Part shown: piece after piece, positions 36,779 through 45,829 of the stretch | Numbering within the stretch: the stretch's first letter is position 1 | Layout: the number at the start of each line of letters is the position of its first letter | Source of the DNA: Burkholderia stabilis | GTDB lineage: Bacteria > Pseudomonadota > Gammaproteobacteria > Burkholderiales > Burkholderiaceae | Direction: 5' to 3' | Length of the DNA stretch: 64,000 nt | Assembly: GCF_001742165.1 (NCBI RefSeq) | Contig: NZ_CP016443.1 | Location: 1-64,000 of the forward strand | Position numbers and translations under genes: made by a program | The notes under the pieces: generated by a model | The model's input: the letters and a program-made list of their open reading frames with translations, nothing else | What the model was told of the DNA's origin: nothing | Database searches by the model: none

Positions 36779-39240
36779 ATCGCGATCTGGCGGAACACGC
36801 CGTTTTGAACCTTGCCACGGCGGACGCCGCCGTGGCCGAAGCCGGCGATGCCGCCGTGTTGCACCGTCCGGCGCCGGCCGGGCAGGCGGGCGCGCGCCAT
36901 GCGTCGCGCACGCTGCGCGTGGCGATCGTCCACGACTGGCTCGTCACCTACGCCGGCGCCGAGCGCGTGCTCGAACAGATCGTCGCGTGCTTTCCCGATG
37001 CCGACCTGTTCAGCCTCGTCGATTTCCTCGACGATCGCGCGTTCGTGCGCGGCAAGCCGGTGACGACGTCGTTCATCCAGAAGCTGCCGTTCGCGCGCAC
37101 CAAGTACCGCAGCTACCTGCCGCTGATGCCGCTCGCGATCGAGCAGCTCGACGTGTCGGAGTACGACCTCGTGATCTCCAGCAGCCACGCGGTCGCGAAG
37201 GGCGTGCTGACGGGGCCGGACCAGGTGCACATCAGCTACGTGCATTCGCCGATCCGCTATGCGTGGGACCTGCAGCACCAGTACCTCGAACAGTCGAACC
37301 TCACGCACGGGCCGAAATCGCTGCTCGCGCGGATGATCCTGCACTACATCCGCAACTGGGACACGCGCACCGCGAACGCGGTGGACGGCTTCGTCGCGAA
37401 CTCCGCGTTCATCGCGCGGCGGATCAGGAAGGTCTATCACCGCGATGCGGCGGTGATCTTCCCGCCGGTCGACGTCGATGCGTTTTCGCTGAATGCGGCG
37501 AAGGAGGATTTCTACCTGACCGCGTCGCGGATGGTGCCGTACAAGAAGATCGACCTGATCGTCGACGCGTTCTCGCGCATGCCCGAGCGCAAGCTCATCG
37601 TGATCGGCGACGGCCCGGAGATGCAGAAGATTCGCGCGAAGGCCGGCCCGAACGTCGAGATCATGGGCTACCAGCCGTTCGCGGTGCTGCACGACCGGAT
37701 GCGGCGCGCGAAGGCGTTCGTGTTCGCGGCCGAGGAGGATTTCGGGATTTCCGTCGTCGAGGCGCAGGCCTGCGGCACGCCGGTGATCGCGTACGGCAAG
37801 GGCGGCGCGCTCGAAACCGTGCTCGACCCGCGCTCGGATGCGAACCCGACCGGGCTGTTCTTCGACGAGCAGACGCCGCAGGCGATCGTCGCGGCCGTCG
37901 ACGATTTCGAGCGCGCGCCGCAGCGCTTCACGCCGAACGCCTGCCGGACGAACGCGCAGCGGTTTTCCGCCGATACGTTCCGGCGGCGTTTTCTCGACTA
38001 TGTGGAGGCCGCGCTGCCCGGCTCGACCGCGCAACGCGGCACGGCCGTCGCGCCGATGCCGGCCGCGCGCGGCCCGGCGACGCTCGTGCTCGATCAGAGC
38101 GGCGTGCTTGGCGGCGCGGAACTGTCGCTGCTCGAGATCATGAAACACATGCGCGCGAACGCCGACGTGCTGCTGTTCGACGACGGCCCGTTCCGCGCGG
38201 CGCTCGACGAGATCGGCGCGCGCGTCGACGTGGTCGACCAGGGTGCGCTCGCCGGCGTGCGCAAGCAGGGCGGCGTGTCGGCCGGTGCGTTGAAACAGCT
38301 CGTGCGGCTCGTGCGCGACGTCGCGCGGCGTGCGCGCCGCGCCGAGGTCATCTACGCGAACACGCAGCGCGCGATGGTGGTCGCCGCGCTTGCCGGGCGG
38401 CTCGCGCGCAAGCCGGTGGTCTGGCACCTGCGCGACATCGTCAGCACCGACCATTTCGGCAGCAAGCAGTTGCTGGCGATCAAGTACTGCGCGCGGCTCG
38501 GCGTCACGCGCGTGATCGCGAACTCCGACGCGTCCGCGCAGGCGTTCCGCGCGCTGACGGGCTTCACGCCGCAGCACGTCGACGTCGTGTTCAACGGCAT
38601 TTCGGCCGAGCCGTTCGATGCGCTGGACGGCGTCAGCCAGGCCGCGCTGCGCGCGCGCCTCGGGTTGCCGAAGGATGCGTGGCTCGTCGGCTCGTTCAGC
38701 CGTCTCGCCCGCTGGAAGGGGCAACACGTGCTGCTGGAGGCCGCCGCGCGGCATCCCGACATGCACGTGGTGCTGGTCGGCGCGCCGCTGTTCGGCGAGG
38801 ACGAATACGCGGCGCAGCTGCACGAAACCGTCGCGCGGCACGGGATGGACGAGCGCGTGCATTTCCTCGGGTTCCAGCGCGACGTGGCCGCGTGCATGAC
38901 GGCGGTCGACGTCGTCGCGCACACGTCGATCACGCCCGAGCCGTTCGGGCGCGTGATCGTCGAGGGGATGCTCGCGCGCCGGCCGGTCGTCGCGGCCCGT
39001 GCGGGCGGCGTCGTCGAGATCATCGAGGACGGCGACAACGGGCTGCTCTGCGAGCCGGGCGACGCGACCGCGCTGGCCGACGCGCTGGACACGCTGAAGC
39101 GCGACGGCGCGCTGCGCGAGCGGCTCGTCGCGAGCGGGCGCGCGACGGCGGTGCGGCGGTTCGGGACCGAGACCTACGTGCAGCGGGTCGAGAAGATTCT
39201 CTCGGATACGGCGAAGGCCGCGAAGGCTAAGAAGCAATAA
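36775..39240 (+). CDS. bceR: Double-domain glycosyltransferase (BceR-like)
   Basis: An 821-residue protein with two complete GT-B (GT4-like) glycosyltransferase domains, about residues 45-395 and 430-815. Each has an EX7E-type motif: EEDFGISVVE in the first and EPFGRVIVE in the second. The first domain starts LRVAIVHDWLVTYAGAERVL, the second LVLDQSGVLGGAELSLLEIM. It probably adds two sugars in sequence to the growing repeat unit. The ATG at 36775 overlaps the bceQ stop; the open frame extends far upstream only by codon bias. Confidence 0.9.
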   Translation: MNRDLAEHAVLNLATADAAVAEAGDAAVLHRPAPAGQAGARHASRTLRVAIVHDWLVTYAGAERVLEQIVACFPDADLFSLVDFLDDRAFVRGKPVTTSFIQKLPFARTKYRSYLPLMPLAIEQLDVSEYDLVISSSHAVAKGVLTGPDQVHISYVHSPIRYAWDLQHQYLEQSNLTHGPKSLLARMILHYIRNWDTRTANAVDGFVANSAFIARRIRKVYHRDAAVIFPPVDVDAFSLNAAKEDFYLTASRMVPYKKIDLIVDAFSRMPERKLIVIGDGPEMQKIRAKAGPNVEIMGYQPFAVLHDRMRRAKAFVFAAEEDFGISVVEAQACGTPVIAYGKGGALETVLDPRSDANPTGLFFDEQTPQAIVAAVDDFERAPQRFTPNACRTNAQRFSADTFRRRFLDYVEAALPGSTAQRGTAVAPMPAARGPATLVLDQSGVLGGAELSLLEIMKHMRANADVLLFDDGPFRAALDEIGARVDVVDQGALAGVRKQGGVSAGALKQLVRLVRDVARRARRAEVIYANTQRAMVVAALAGRLARKPVVWHLRDIVSTDHFGSKQLLAIKYCARLGVTRVIANSDASAQAFRALTGFTPQHVDVVFNGISAEPFDALDGVSQAALRARLGLPKDAWLVGSFSRLARWKGQHVLLEAAARHPDMHVVLVGAPLFGEDEYAAQLHETVARHGMDERVHFLGFQRDVAACMTAVDVVAHTSITPEPFGRVIVEGMLARRPVVAARAGGVVEIIEDGDNGLLCEPGDATALADALDTLKRDGALRERLVASGRATAVRRFGTETYVQRVEKILSDTAKAAKAKKQ

Positions 39241-39391
39241 TTGGCGCGAGCCGGCCGGAAACGGGTGGCAAGTGGGCCCTCATGCGGCGTTGCGCTGCGT
39301 GGGGGTTTTGCTTTTTGGGGTGGATGCGTTGTTGCGGGCAGGGGGTTGCGCGCCGTGTCGGGTGCGAGATTCGCTGGTCGTCGTTTCGACC

Positions 39392-39535
39392 GGGATCGCC
39401 CGGATTGCCCGGATCGCCCAGATCACCCAGATCACCCAGATCACCCAGATCACCCAGATCACCCAGATCACCCAGATCACCTAGATCACCTAGATCACCC
39501 AGATCGCCCAGATCGCCCAGATCGCCCAGATCGCC
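39392..39535. repeat. 9-bp tandem repeat, 16 copies (VNTR)
   Basis: Sixteen head-to-tail units of a 9-bp motif, mostly CAGATCACC or CAGATCGCC, with diverged units (GGGATCGCC, CGGATTGCC, CGGATCGCC) at the left end and two TAGATCACC units inside. Fifteen of the 16 units contain GATC. It lies between bceR and the convergent bceS and needs no coding explanation, although one frame reads as repeated Ile-Thr-Gln. Copy number probably varies among strains through slippage. Confidence 0.95.
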
Positions 39536-39670
39536 CAGCGGCAAGAAGATGCAGAGGTTGTTGAGCGGTAGAAGTCGACATGGAACGGCCGATGCGGGCC
39601 GTAGCGCGGTCGGGCAGCGGAGGGTTGCCCCGTCCCGCTCAACCGGTCGTCCAACCGCGCCACGGCCATG

Positions 39671-39707
39671 AAAAAGCCCCCGTGCAGCGCAACGCCGCAC
39701 GGGGGCT
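39671..39707 (-). terminator. Rho-independent terminator of bceS
   Basis: On the minus strand AGCCCCCGTGC (39707-39697) pairs perfectly with GCACGGGGGCT (39685-39675), followed by TTTT. It lies 28 bp after the bceS stop. Confidence 0.92.
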
Positions 39708-39734
39708 CCGGAATGAGGCGAGGCCGCGGCCGCG

Positions 39735-40910
39735 TCAGGCCGTCCGCTCAGGCGCCGGCGCGACGACGCGCGTGGTGCGTGTCGGCTTGAAGCTGGCCGA
39801 CCACATCATCGCGGGCCGCTCGAACAGCCGGTAGAACAGGTAAGCGACCGGAATCGCAGCGGCCATGAACGCGAACGACGGCCAGATCGACAGCTGCAGT
39901 TCGGAGTGAAACAGCACCGAGCCGAGGCAGACGAACAGCGGCAGGTGGATCAGGTACAGCGAGTAGCTGAAGTCGCCGAACCAGCCGAGCACGCGCAGCG
40001 GCGGCGTCGGCCGCGGCGGGCGGGCGAGCGCGCGGTACAGGAAGCACGCGAAGCCGGCCGACCACAGTTGGAACGCGCCGTACTGGCCGAAATGGAATGC
40101 GCCGCAGCCTGCGGCCAGCAGCACGGCGGCCGCGATGTACCACGCGCGCGACGGCACGGCGGCCGCACCGCGCGCCGGTTGCGCGCGCACGTCGGCGATC
40201 CACGCGCCGATCGTCCACGACAGCCAGTACGACGTGAAGAACTGCAGGTCGTGCCGTTCGAGCAGCCACGCCGACGCGACGTTGACGAGCGCGACCGCGG
40301 CCACGACTGCCGGCATGCCGATGCGCCGGCGCACCGCGAACAGCAGCGGGTAGATCGCGTAGAACTGCACTTCGAGCGACAGCGTCCACAGCGCGCCGTT
40401 CGACCCGTACGTATAGCCCGCGACGCCCTGCAGCGAGAACAGGTTCACGAGGAACGCCGTGACGCCGATGTCGCGGATCTTGTGGCTGACGGGCTCGATC
40501 TGCAGGCTGACCGCGTCGAGCGCGAGCGTGAACAGCAGCGCGGCGAGCAGCACCGGGTAGATGCGCGCGAACCGGCGCGCCCAGAAGTTCGGCGCGTCGA
40601 GCCGGTAGGCGGGATCGGCCGCGAGCTTGAGCGCCGCGTTGCGGTGGATGCAGTAGCCGCTGATCACGAAGAAGATCGGCACGCCGGCGGAGCCCCACGC
40701 GAACGGGAAGGTCAGGTAGCCGGCGATCACGCCCGGGGCGAGCGCATGGCCGTAAGCGTGATGGAAGCTCTGCATGCCGACCCAGACGACCTGGCGGCAG
40801 TGGAAATAGGCGACGAGCAGCGCCGCGAAGCCGCGCATCGCGTCGATCACGTGCTCCTTGTGATCGGCGACGGGCGGCGCGGTCAGAGACGATCCGCTGA
40901 AAGCTTGCAT
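39735..40910 (-). CDS. bceS: Acyltransferase 3 family membrane protein (BceS-like)
   Basis: A 391-residue multi-pass acyltransferase-3 protein. The N-terminal block HVIDAMRGFAALLVAYFHCR has the conserved His of the first helix, and WARRFARIYPVLLAALLFTL is the second signature. The ATG at 40910 (MQAFSGSSL) is chosen over an upstream in-frame start at 40970. It should O-acetylate a cepacian sugar, as the BceS homologue is thought to do. It is expressed alone from the minus strand. Confidence 0.85.
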   Translation of the reverse strand: MQAFSGSSLTAPPVADHKEHVIDAMRGFAALLVAYFHCRQVVWVGMQSFHHAYGHALAPGVIAGYLTFPFAWGSAGVPIFFVISGYCIHRNAALKLAADPAYRLDAPNFWARRFARIYPVLLAALLFTLALDAVSLQIEPVSHKIRDIGVTAFLVNLFSLQGVAGYTYGSNGALWTLSLEVQFYAIYPLLFAVRRRIGMPAVVAAVALVNVASAWLLERHDLQFFTSYWLSWTIGAWIADVRAQPARGAAAVPSRAWYIAAAVLLAAGCGAFHFGQYGAFQLWSAGFACFLYRALARPPRPTPPLRVLGWFGDFSYSLYLIHLPLFVCLGSVLFHSELQLSIWPSFAFMAAAIPVAYLFYRLFERPAMMWSASFKPTRTTRVVAPAPERTA

Positions 40911-41142
40911 GCGATTCGATTCCTTGCGACGGGTGAAGAGGAAGACGGACGAACGGGAAGTCTGGTCCAATCGTAATGCGCAAGAATTCGATCAATGAAT
41001 AAAAAAATCTCGCCCGGAAATAACGGAATTCCACATGATGGGTTTATCGGATTCTGAAAGCGGTTTCGCGGGCGCTTCAATTATTTGCCGATTTTTTTCT
41101 GATAGTTTGAAGCTCCAGTTGATTGATGCAAGGAGCGGCAAG

Positions 41143-41286
41143 ATGGACATGCATTGGATCGCGAGCGCGGCAGTACTGCTGGTCATGGCCGTGCTGTCGG
41201 CGTACCGTGAGGCGCTGAAGAACGAGCCGATTCGCCCGGGCCTCGATCGGGGCGGCGTGCCCTATATCGAGGAATTCGAATCGTAA
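41143..41286 (+). CDS. Small membrane protein, 47 residues, unknown
   Basis: A 47-residue ORF with a good ribosome site (AGGAG at 41131-41135, 7 nt before ATG 41143). It has one membrane helix (WIASAAVLLVMAVLSAYREA, about residues 5-24) followed by a charged tail ending YIEEFES. It faces the same way as galU, 230 bp upstream of it. No family recognised. The ribosome site, hydropathy and normal codon use suggest a real gene; its role in polysaccharide export is only a guess. Confidence 0.6.
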   Translation: MDMHWIASAAVLLVMAVLSAYREALKNEPIRPGLDRGGVPYIEEFES

Positions 41287-41516
41287 GAATTTGTATCCGG
41301 AAAATCGGTAATTTGTTTCTGCTTCGGCAACTGGTTCGGCAATATCGACCGGGTTGAAGGGATTATATTTTTTTCGGAATCATAGGGCAATCAGTCCATG
41401 TCGAAAATGAGCGGAGTGGAATTGGCAGTGCCGTCGATTCTCGATATGCCGTTCGGAAAACAATCGCGCCGGGTCGCAGGTCGACGCGGCGCAGTCAACG
41501 CAATCAGGATGCGAAC

Positions 41517-42404
41517 ATGTTGAAAGTCACCAAGGCCGTGTTCCCCGTTGCCGGTCTCGGCACGCGGTTCCTCCCGGCAACGAAGGCGAGCCCGAAGGAA
41601 ATGTTGCCCGTCGTCGACAAGCCGCTGATTCAGTACGCGGTCGAGGAAGCGATCAACGCCGGTATCACCGAGATGATCTTCGTCACCGGGCGCAGCAAGC
41701 GCGCGATCGAGGATCACTTCGACAAGTCGTACGAGATCGAGGCGGAACTCGAGGCGCGCGGCAAGGAAAAGCTGCTCGAACTCGTGCGCGGCATCAAGCC
41801 GAGCAACGTCAACTGCTTCTACGTGCGCCAGCCGGAAGCGCTCGGCCTGGGCCACGCGGTGTTGTGCGCGGAAAAGCTCGTGCACGGCGAGCCGTTCGCG
41901 GTGATCCTCGCCGACGACTTGCTGCACGGCGAGCAGCCGGTGCTCAAGCAGCTCGTCGACGTGTTCGACCACTATCACAGCTCGGTGATCGGGGTCGAGA
42001 CGATCGCCCGCGAGGACAGCCGCTCGTACGGCGTCGTCGAAGGCCGCGAGTGGGAAGAGGACGTCATCAAGCTGTCGGGCATCATCGAGAAGCCCGCGCC
42101 GGAAGATGCGCCGTCGAACCTCGGCGTGGTCGGCCGCTACGTGTTCATGCCGACGATCTTCGATCACCTGCGCCGGCTCAAGCCGGGTGCGGGCGGCGAA
42201 CTGCAGCTCACCGACGCCGTCCAGTCGCTGCTCGCGAACGAGCAGGTGCTCGCGTATCGCTACTTCGGCACGCGCTTCGACTGCGGCAGCAAGCTCGGCT
42301 ATCTGAAGGCAACCGTCGAGCTCGCGCTCCAGCATCCGGAAGTGAGCCGCGAATTCGAGGCGTACCTGCGTACCTGTTTGCCCGCGCTGGCTGCTGTCGC
42401 CTAA
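41517..42404 (+). CDS. bceT: UTP-glucose-1-phosphate uridylyltransferase (BceT/GalU)
   Basis: A 295-residue nucleotidyltransferase making UDP-glucose. The nucleotide-binding signature is [20 protein letters not shown], and the sugar-phosphate part has [12 protein letters not shown] and [13 protein letters not shown]. Length matches bacterial GalU. Its place between bceS and bceU fits BceT, the UDP-glucose source for cepacian. Two TTCGGCAA direct repeats (41323-41330 and 41335-41342) lie in the upstream region and may be operator half-sites. Confidence 0.95.
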   Translation: MLKVTKAVFPVAGLGTRFLPATKASPKEMLPVVDKPLIQYAVEEAINAGITEMIFVTGRSKRAIEDHFDKSYEIEAELEARGKEKLLELVRGIKPSNVNCFYVRQPEALGLGHAVLCAEKLVHGEPFAVILADDLLHGEQPVLKQLVDVFDHYHSSVIGVETIAREDSRSYGVVEGREWEEDVIKLSGIIEKPAPEDAPSNLGVVGRYVFMPTIFDHLRRLKPGAGGELQLTDAVQSLLANEQVLAYRYFGTRFDCGSKLGYLKATVELALQHPEVSREFEAYLRTCLPALAAVA

Positions 42405-42447
42405 GCTGCCGCGCGCTCCGTCGTTTCAGGTGGTGGTTGTTCCGTTG

Positions 42448-42478
42448 GCCCCGGCCGCTTATGCGCCGGGGCTTTTTT
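42448..42478 (+). terminator. Rho-independent terminator of bceT
   Basis: GCCCCGG (42448-42454) pairs with CCGGGGC (42466-42472), followed by T6. It lies about 45 bp after the stop. Confidence 0.92.
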
Positions 42479-42779
42479 GCTTTTGACGGTGCGCGATTAT
42501 GGTGCAGGCTCCGGCGTGTCGTATTGCCGGGGGCGCGTGGAGCGCGGTGCCGTGTGAGGTGTGGGGCGCTCCGGCATGGTTCGGCGTCACGCTTGAAACC
42601 GGTGCCGAAGCGTTCGTCCGGGCGGCCGGATCGGTGTTGGCGTTGCGGGGTGCGCATCGATGTCGGCACCGGTGTCGGGCAATGACGCAATGCGGCGACG
42701 CGTCGGTGCTTCGACGCCGTTCGCATCGCGGCTTTCCCGCGGTAATTTCTGTTCGGTGCTTTCAGCAGTTGCCCGGCGT
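42479..42779. other. Intergenic region between bceT and bceU
   Basis: About 300 bp between convergent genes after the bceT terminator. Small open frames here show no ribosome site or family resemblance. I see nothing else. Confidence 0.5.
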
Positions 42780-43898
42780 TCAGCGCGCCGACGTGCTCGG
42801 TCGCGCGACGAAATGCCGGGCCAGCATCGCGGCGATCGGCTTCTTGAAGTCGAGCAACCTCTTTTCGAGGTAGCGCCAGGACAGGTGCGCAAGTAGCACC
42901 GCAAGCGCGAATTGCAGCATCTCGGGCAGCACGTCCCGGACGATTTCCGGGATCGGCGCGTGCGCGAAGCGCGCGGGGATCACGCCGAAGCGTGCCGGAA
43001 TCAGGTTGTGGAACAGGTAGAAGCCGTAGCTGATCGTGCCGAGATAGGCGAGCGGCGCCCGGTCGAGCAGCGACACGACGGGGTGCCCGGGTTCGCTGAT
43101 GATCCACAGCATCAGCGCGGCGAGCGACACTGACAGACCGAGATCGGCGAGCCCCGCGACCGCGTCGGGCAACGTCGTGCACGCGGGCAGCACGAGGAAG
43201 AACACGACGCCTGCCGCGCCGAGCCAGCCGGGCGGCACGCGGCGCACGGCGGCCGGCCCGCGATCGGCGAGCGCCATCGCGCCGACGCCGCCGAGCGCGA
43301 TCAGCGCGAAATTCCACGGGGAAAACGCGTAGATCAGCACCGGCGACGCGTCCGACAGATAGAGCGCGAGATGGGCGAGCGCGCACAGCGTGACGGCCGC
43401 GACGCCGAGCGCGACGTGTCGCGCGGCGGGTACCGCGAGCAGGGCGAGCGGCGCGATCAGATAGAACTGCTGTTCAACCGCGAGGCTCCAGAAGTGCGAC
43501 GTGGAGCCGGGCCAGCCGTCCTTGACGACACCGATCCAGTAATTCGACAGGAACGCCGCGTGCCACGCGAGCCCGAGATTGACGCCGCGCTGGTAGAACA
43601 GCGCGTGCGCGATCGCGAGCGCGGCGAGCAGCAGGTAGTACACGGGGAAGATCCGCAGCGCGCGCTTCGCGAGGAACAGCGCGAGCGCGTGGCGGCGCGT
43701 CATGGTGCCGCACTCGACGGCCTGGCGGTTGCGATGCAGCTCGCCGACGATCAGGAATCCGCTGATGAGGAAAAACGTCCACACGCCAAGCTTGCCGACG
43801 TCGACGGCAAGGACGTGGCCCTTGTGGGACAGGAAAACGAGGATGACGGCGATGGCTCGCAGGCCGTCGAGTCCTTTGACGTATCTGGCTTCGCGCAT
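42780..43898 (-). CDS. bceU: Acyltransferase 3 family membrane protein (BceU-like)
   Basis: A 372-residue multi-pass acyltransferase-3 protein with the N-terminal signature YVKGLDGLRAIAVILVFLSH and KRALRIFPVYYLLLAAL. The open frame continues far upstream, but the ATG at 43898 begins the canonical family start. It is the third acyltransferase of the polysaccharide set, consistent with several O-acetyl positions in cepacian. It shares no transcript with its neighbours. Confidence 0.83.
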   Translation of the reverse strand: MREARYVKGLDGLRAIAVILVFLSHKGHVLAVDVGKLGVWTFFLISGFLIVGELHRNRQAVECGTMTRRHALALFLAKRALRIFPVYYLLLAALAIAHALFYQRGVNLGLAWHAAFLSNYWIGVVKDGWPGSTSHFWSLAVEQQFYLIAPLALLAVPAARHVALGVAAVTLCALAHLALYLSDASPVLIYAFSPWNFALIALGGVGAMALADRGPAAVRRVPPGWLGAAGVVFFLVLPACTTLPDAVAGLADLGLSVSLAALMLWIISEPGHPVVSLLDRAPLAYLGTISYGFYLFHNLIPARFGVIPARFAHAPIPEIVRDVLPEMLQFALAVLLAHLSWRYLEKRLLDFKKPIAAMLARHFVARPSTSAR

Positions 43899-44159
43899 GA
43901 AGGCATCCGGGCATTGAGCGAGGCCAGTATAGGTGCGCAAATATCGAACGTAATTCACGTTCCGACGCATACGTAACGAGGTTTTTCGACGTTCGAGCGT
44001 CGATGAAGTCGGTCGCGTGCAACAAAAACTGCGGGAAACCCCGCGAAAACGCATAAAAGTACTGCACGAAGCGTCAAGGCGCTTGTAGAATCCGGCGTTG
44101 AAGCGCGCGCATTGCACGCTTCGTGTATCCAACGAACGACCACACCTGGTAGGAGAAAC

Positions 44160-44609
44160 ATGGCGACTTCCGCAAAAAAGGTGGCCAAGAAGGCTGCCGC
44201 CGCACCGGCCAAGAAAGTGGCTGCTAAGAAAGTAGCGCCCGCGAAGAAAGTAGTGGCCAAGAAGGCCGCCGTCGCGAAGGCGCCCGCTGCTCCGACGCCG
44301 CTGAAGGACAAGTTCACGAAGGCATCGCTCGCAACGCACATCGCTGAGCGCGCAGCCGTGGAAGTGAAGGCGGTCAAGGCAGTGCTCGCCGCACTCGAGA
44401 ACGTCGTGCTGGGCTCGGTCCACAAGAAGGGCGCAGGCGAGTTCACGCTGCCGGGTCTGCTGAAGATCACGGCACAAGTCGTGCCGGCGAAGAAGAAGCG
44501 CTTCGGCAAGGATCCGTTCACGGGCGAAGAGCGTTGGTTCCCGGCGAAGCCGGCCAGCGTGCGCGTGAAGGCACGTGCGCTGAAGAAGCTGAAGGACGCG
44601 GCAGCGTAA
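44160..44609 (+). CDS. HU-family DNA-binding protein with H1-like Lys/Ala tail
   Basis: A 149-residue nucleoid protein. Residues 1-50 are a low-complexity tail of repeated AKKxA/PAKKV units like eukaryotic histone H1 or AlgP. From about residue 60 an HU/IHF-like domain follows (FTKASLATHIAERAAVEVKA, then GEFTLPGLLKITAQVVPAKK). AGGAG lies 4-5 nt before ATG 44160. It probably compacts DNA and influences global transcription; the basic tail should increase non-specific DNA affinity. Two hairpins follow the gene. Confidence 0.85.
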   Translation: MATSAKKVAKKAAAAPAKKVAAKKVAPAKKVVAKKAAVAKAPAAPTPLKDKFTKASLATHIAERAAVEVKAVKAVLAALENVVLGSVHKKGAGEFTLPGLLKITAQVVPAKKKRFGKDPFTGEERWFPAKPASVRVKARALKKLKDAAA

Positions 44610-44615
44610 TGCCGC

Positions 44616-44650
44616 GCAACGGCTGCCGAATGCATGTCGGCAGCCGTTGC
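44616..44650 (+). repeat. Perfect inverted repeat after the HU-like gene
   Basis: GCAACGGCTGCCGA (44616-44629) pairs perfectly with TCGGCAGCCGTTGC (44637-44650), 14 base pairs around a 7-nt loop. It has no T-run. It probably stabilises the 3' end of the abundant HU-like mRNA ahead of the true terminator. Confidence 0.8.
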
Positions 44651-44661
44651 GAAGTCCGACG

Positions 44662-44694
44662 ATCCCCGTACGCGAAAGCGTGCGGGGATTTTTA
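44662..44694 (+). terminator. Rho-independent terminator of the HU-like gene
   Basis: ATCCCCGTACGC (44662-44673) pairs with GCGTGCGGGGAT (44678-44689) around GAAA, with one mismatch, followed by TTTTATT. It ends the HU-like transcript. Confidence 0.92.
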
Positions 44695-44880
44695 TTGCGC
44701 TGCGCAAATCGTGCGACCGCGAAGCGGCGAAGCAGCGGCGATGCGCGGTTCGATGCGTGACGTGTGCCGAATGGCAACTGGCGCATGCGTCATGCCGAAC
44801 GACACGCGTCATTCACGCTTGCCGTTTTTCTATCGTCGTTTGCCCCGCGCGTTGCGTGCGCATCGTGAGGGCCGCGCGTC

Positions 44881-45672
44881 GTGACGGAATGCATCCCGGC
44901 CGAAATCGCCGGACAGGTGGACGCCGCGCGCGCCACGATCGAGCGGCATTTCGGTGCGACGCTGGAGGCGATTCACCTGTTCGGATCGGTGCTCGACGGC
45001 GGCCTGAAACCGCGCAGCGACATCGACCTGCTGGTGACCGTGACTTTGCGGCCCGACGAATCGGCGCGGCGCGCGCTGATGTTCGACCTGCTCGCCGCAT
45101 CGGCGCCGCCCGGTTGTGCAGGCGGCATGCGCGCGCTCGAGGTCACCGTCGTCGTGCTCGGCGACGTGGTGCCGTGGCGCCATCCGGCGCGACGCGAGCT
45201 GCAGTTCGGGGAGTGGCTGCGCCGCGATCTGGAAGCGGGCATCGTCGAGCCGGCGCTTGCCGATCACGATCTCGCGATCCTGCTGACGAAGGCGCGACTG
45301 CACAGTGTCGCGCTGGTCGGGCCGGCGGCGGCCACGCGATTCGAACCGGTGCCCGCGCGCGACTTTGCCGCCGCGCTGCTCGCGACCGTCGCGCAGTGGG
45401 ATGCCGAACCGGACTGGCGCGGTGACGAGTGCAACGTGGTGCTCGCGCTCGCGCGCATCTGGTACAGCGCGGTGACCGGCGGAATCGCGCCCAAGGACGT
45501 CGCCGCGGCATGGGTGCTGGAGCGGCTGCCCGACGCGCACCGGTCGGTTTTGGCGGCCGCGCGCGCCGCCTATCTCGGTGGCGAAGCGGGGGCGGCGATC
45601 CTGTCGGGTGAGCCTCTCGATGCGTTCATCGGCTATGCGCGGCGGACCGTTGAATCGCTGCTGTCGGTGTAG
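44881..45672 (+). CDS. AadA-like aminoglycoside nucleotidyltransferase
   Basis: A 263-residue protein starting at GTG 44881. The nucleotidyltransferase motif HLFGSVLDGGLKPRSDIDLL carries the GS...DxD metal-binding pattern. The C-terminal helical domain contains ECNVVLALARIWYSAVTGGI and APKDVAAAWVLERLP, which closely recalls ANT(3'')-type AadA enzymes that adenylylate streptomycin and spectinomycin. It is not in an integron cassette: no attC site or integrase is near. It looks like an intrinsic chromosomal member; whether it confers resistance cannot be judged. Confidence 0.85.
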   Translation: MTECIPAEIAGQVDAARATIERHFGATLEAIHLFGSVLDGGLKPRSDIDLLVTVTLRPDESARRALMFDLLAASAPPGCAGGMRALEVTVVVLGDVVPWRHPARRELQFGEWLRRDLEAGIVEPALADHDLAILLTKARLHSVALVGPAAATRFEPVPARDFAAALLATVAQWDAEPDWRGDECNVVLALARIWYSAVTGGIAPKDVAAAWVLERLPDAHRSVLAAARAAYLGGEAGAAILSGEPLDAFIGYARRTVESLLSV

Positions 45673-45829
45673 CGGCGGATGGATGCCGCGGCGTACGCGA
45701 TCGGCCGGCGGGCCGACCCGCCGCGGATCACGTGTGCCGTCGCGGCGGCCGCTCACTCGAGCGGTCGAGCCGGACAGCCGTCGGCGCGTCGCGGCGTGCC
45801 TTCACGCAACCATGGCGCAACGCGCTTCG

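Larger units (their letters stand above)
39241..39734. other. Intergenic region between convergent bceR and bceS
   Basis: About 490 bp holding the 9-bp tandem repeat (39392-39535) and the bceS terminator (39671-39707). No gene is supported. The short frames across the repeat are low-complexity. Confidence 0.7.

Noticed and set aside
39392..39535. Possible CRISPR array
   Set aside because: Units are 9 bp head-to-tail with no spacers and no cas genes.
39272..39564. Short frames coding for repeated Ile-Thr-Gln or Asp-His-Pro across the tandem repeat
   Set aside because: A direct consequence of 9-bp repeats; no start context or conserved flank.
42499..42873. A 124-codon plus-strand ORF after bceT
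   Set aside because: It overlaps the 3' end of bceU on the other strand, lacks a ribosome site and shows no domain.
44616..44650. Long perfect hairpin as an attC or integron site beside the aadA-like gene
   Set aside because: No attC core sites or integrase; its position right after the HU-like stop fits an mRNA 3'-end structure.
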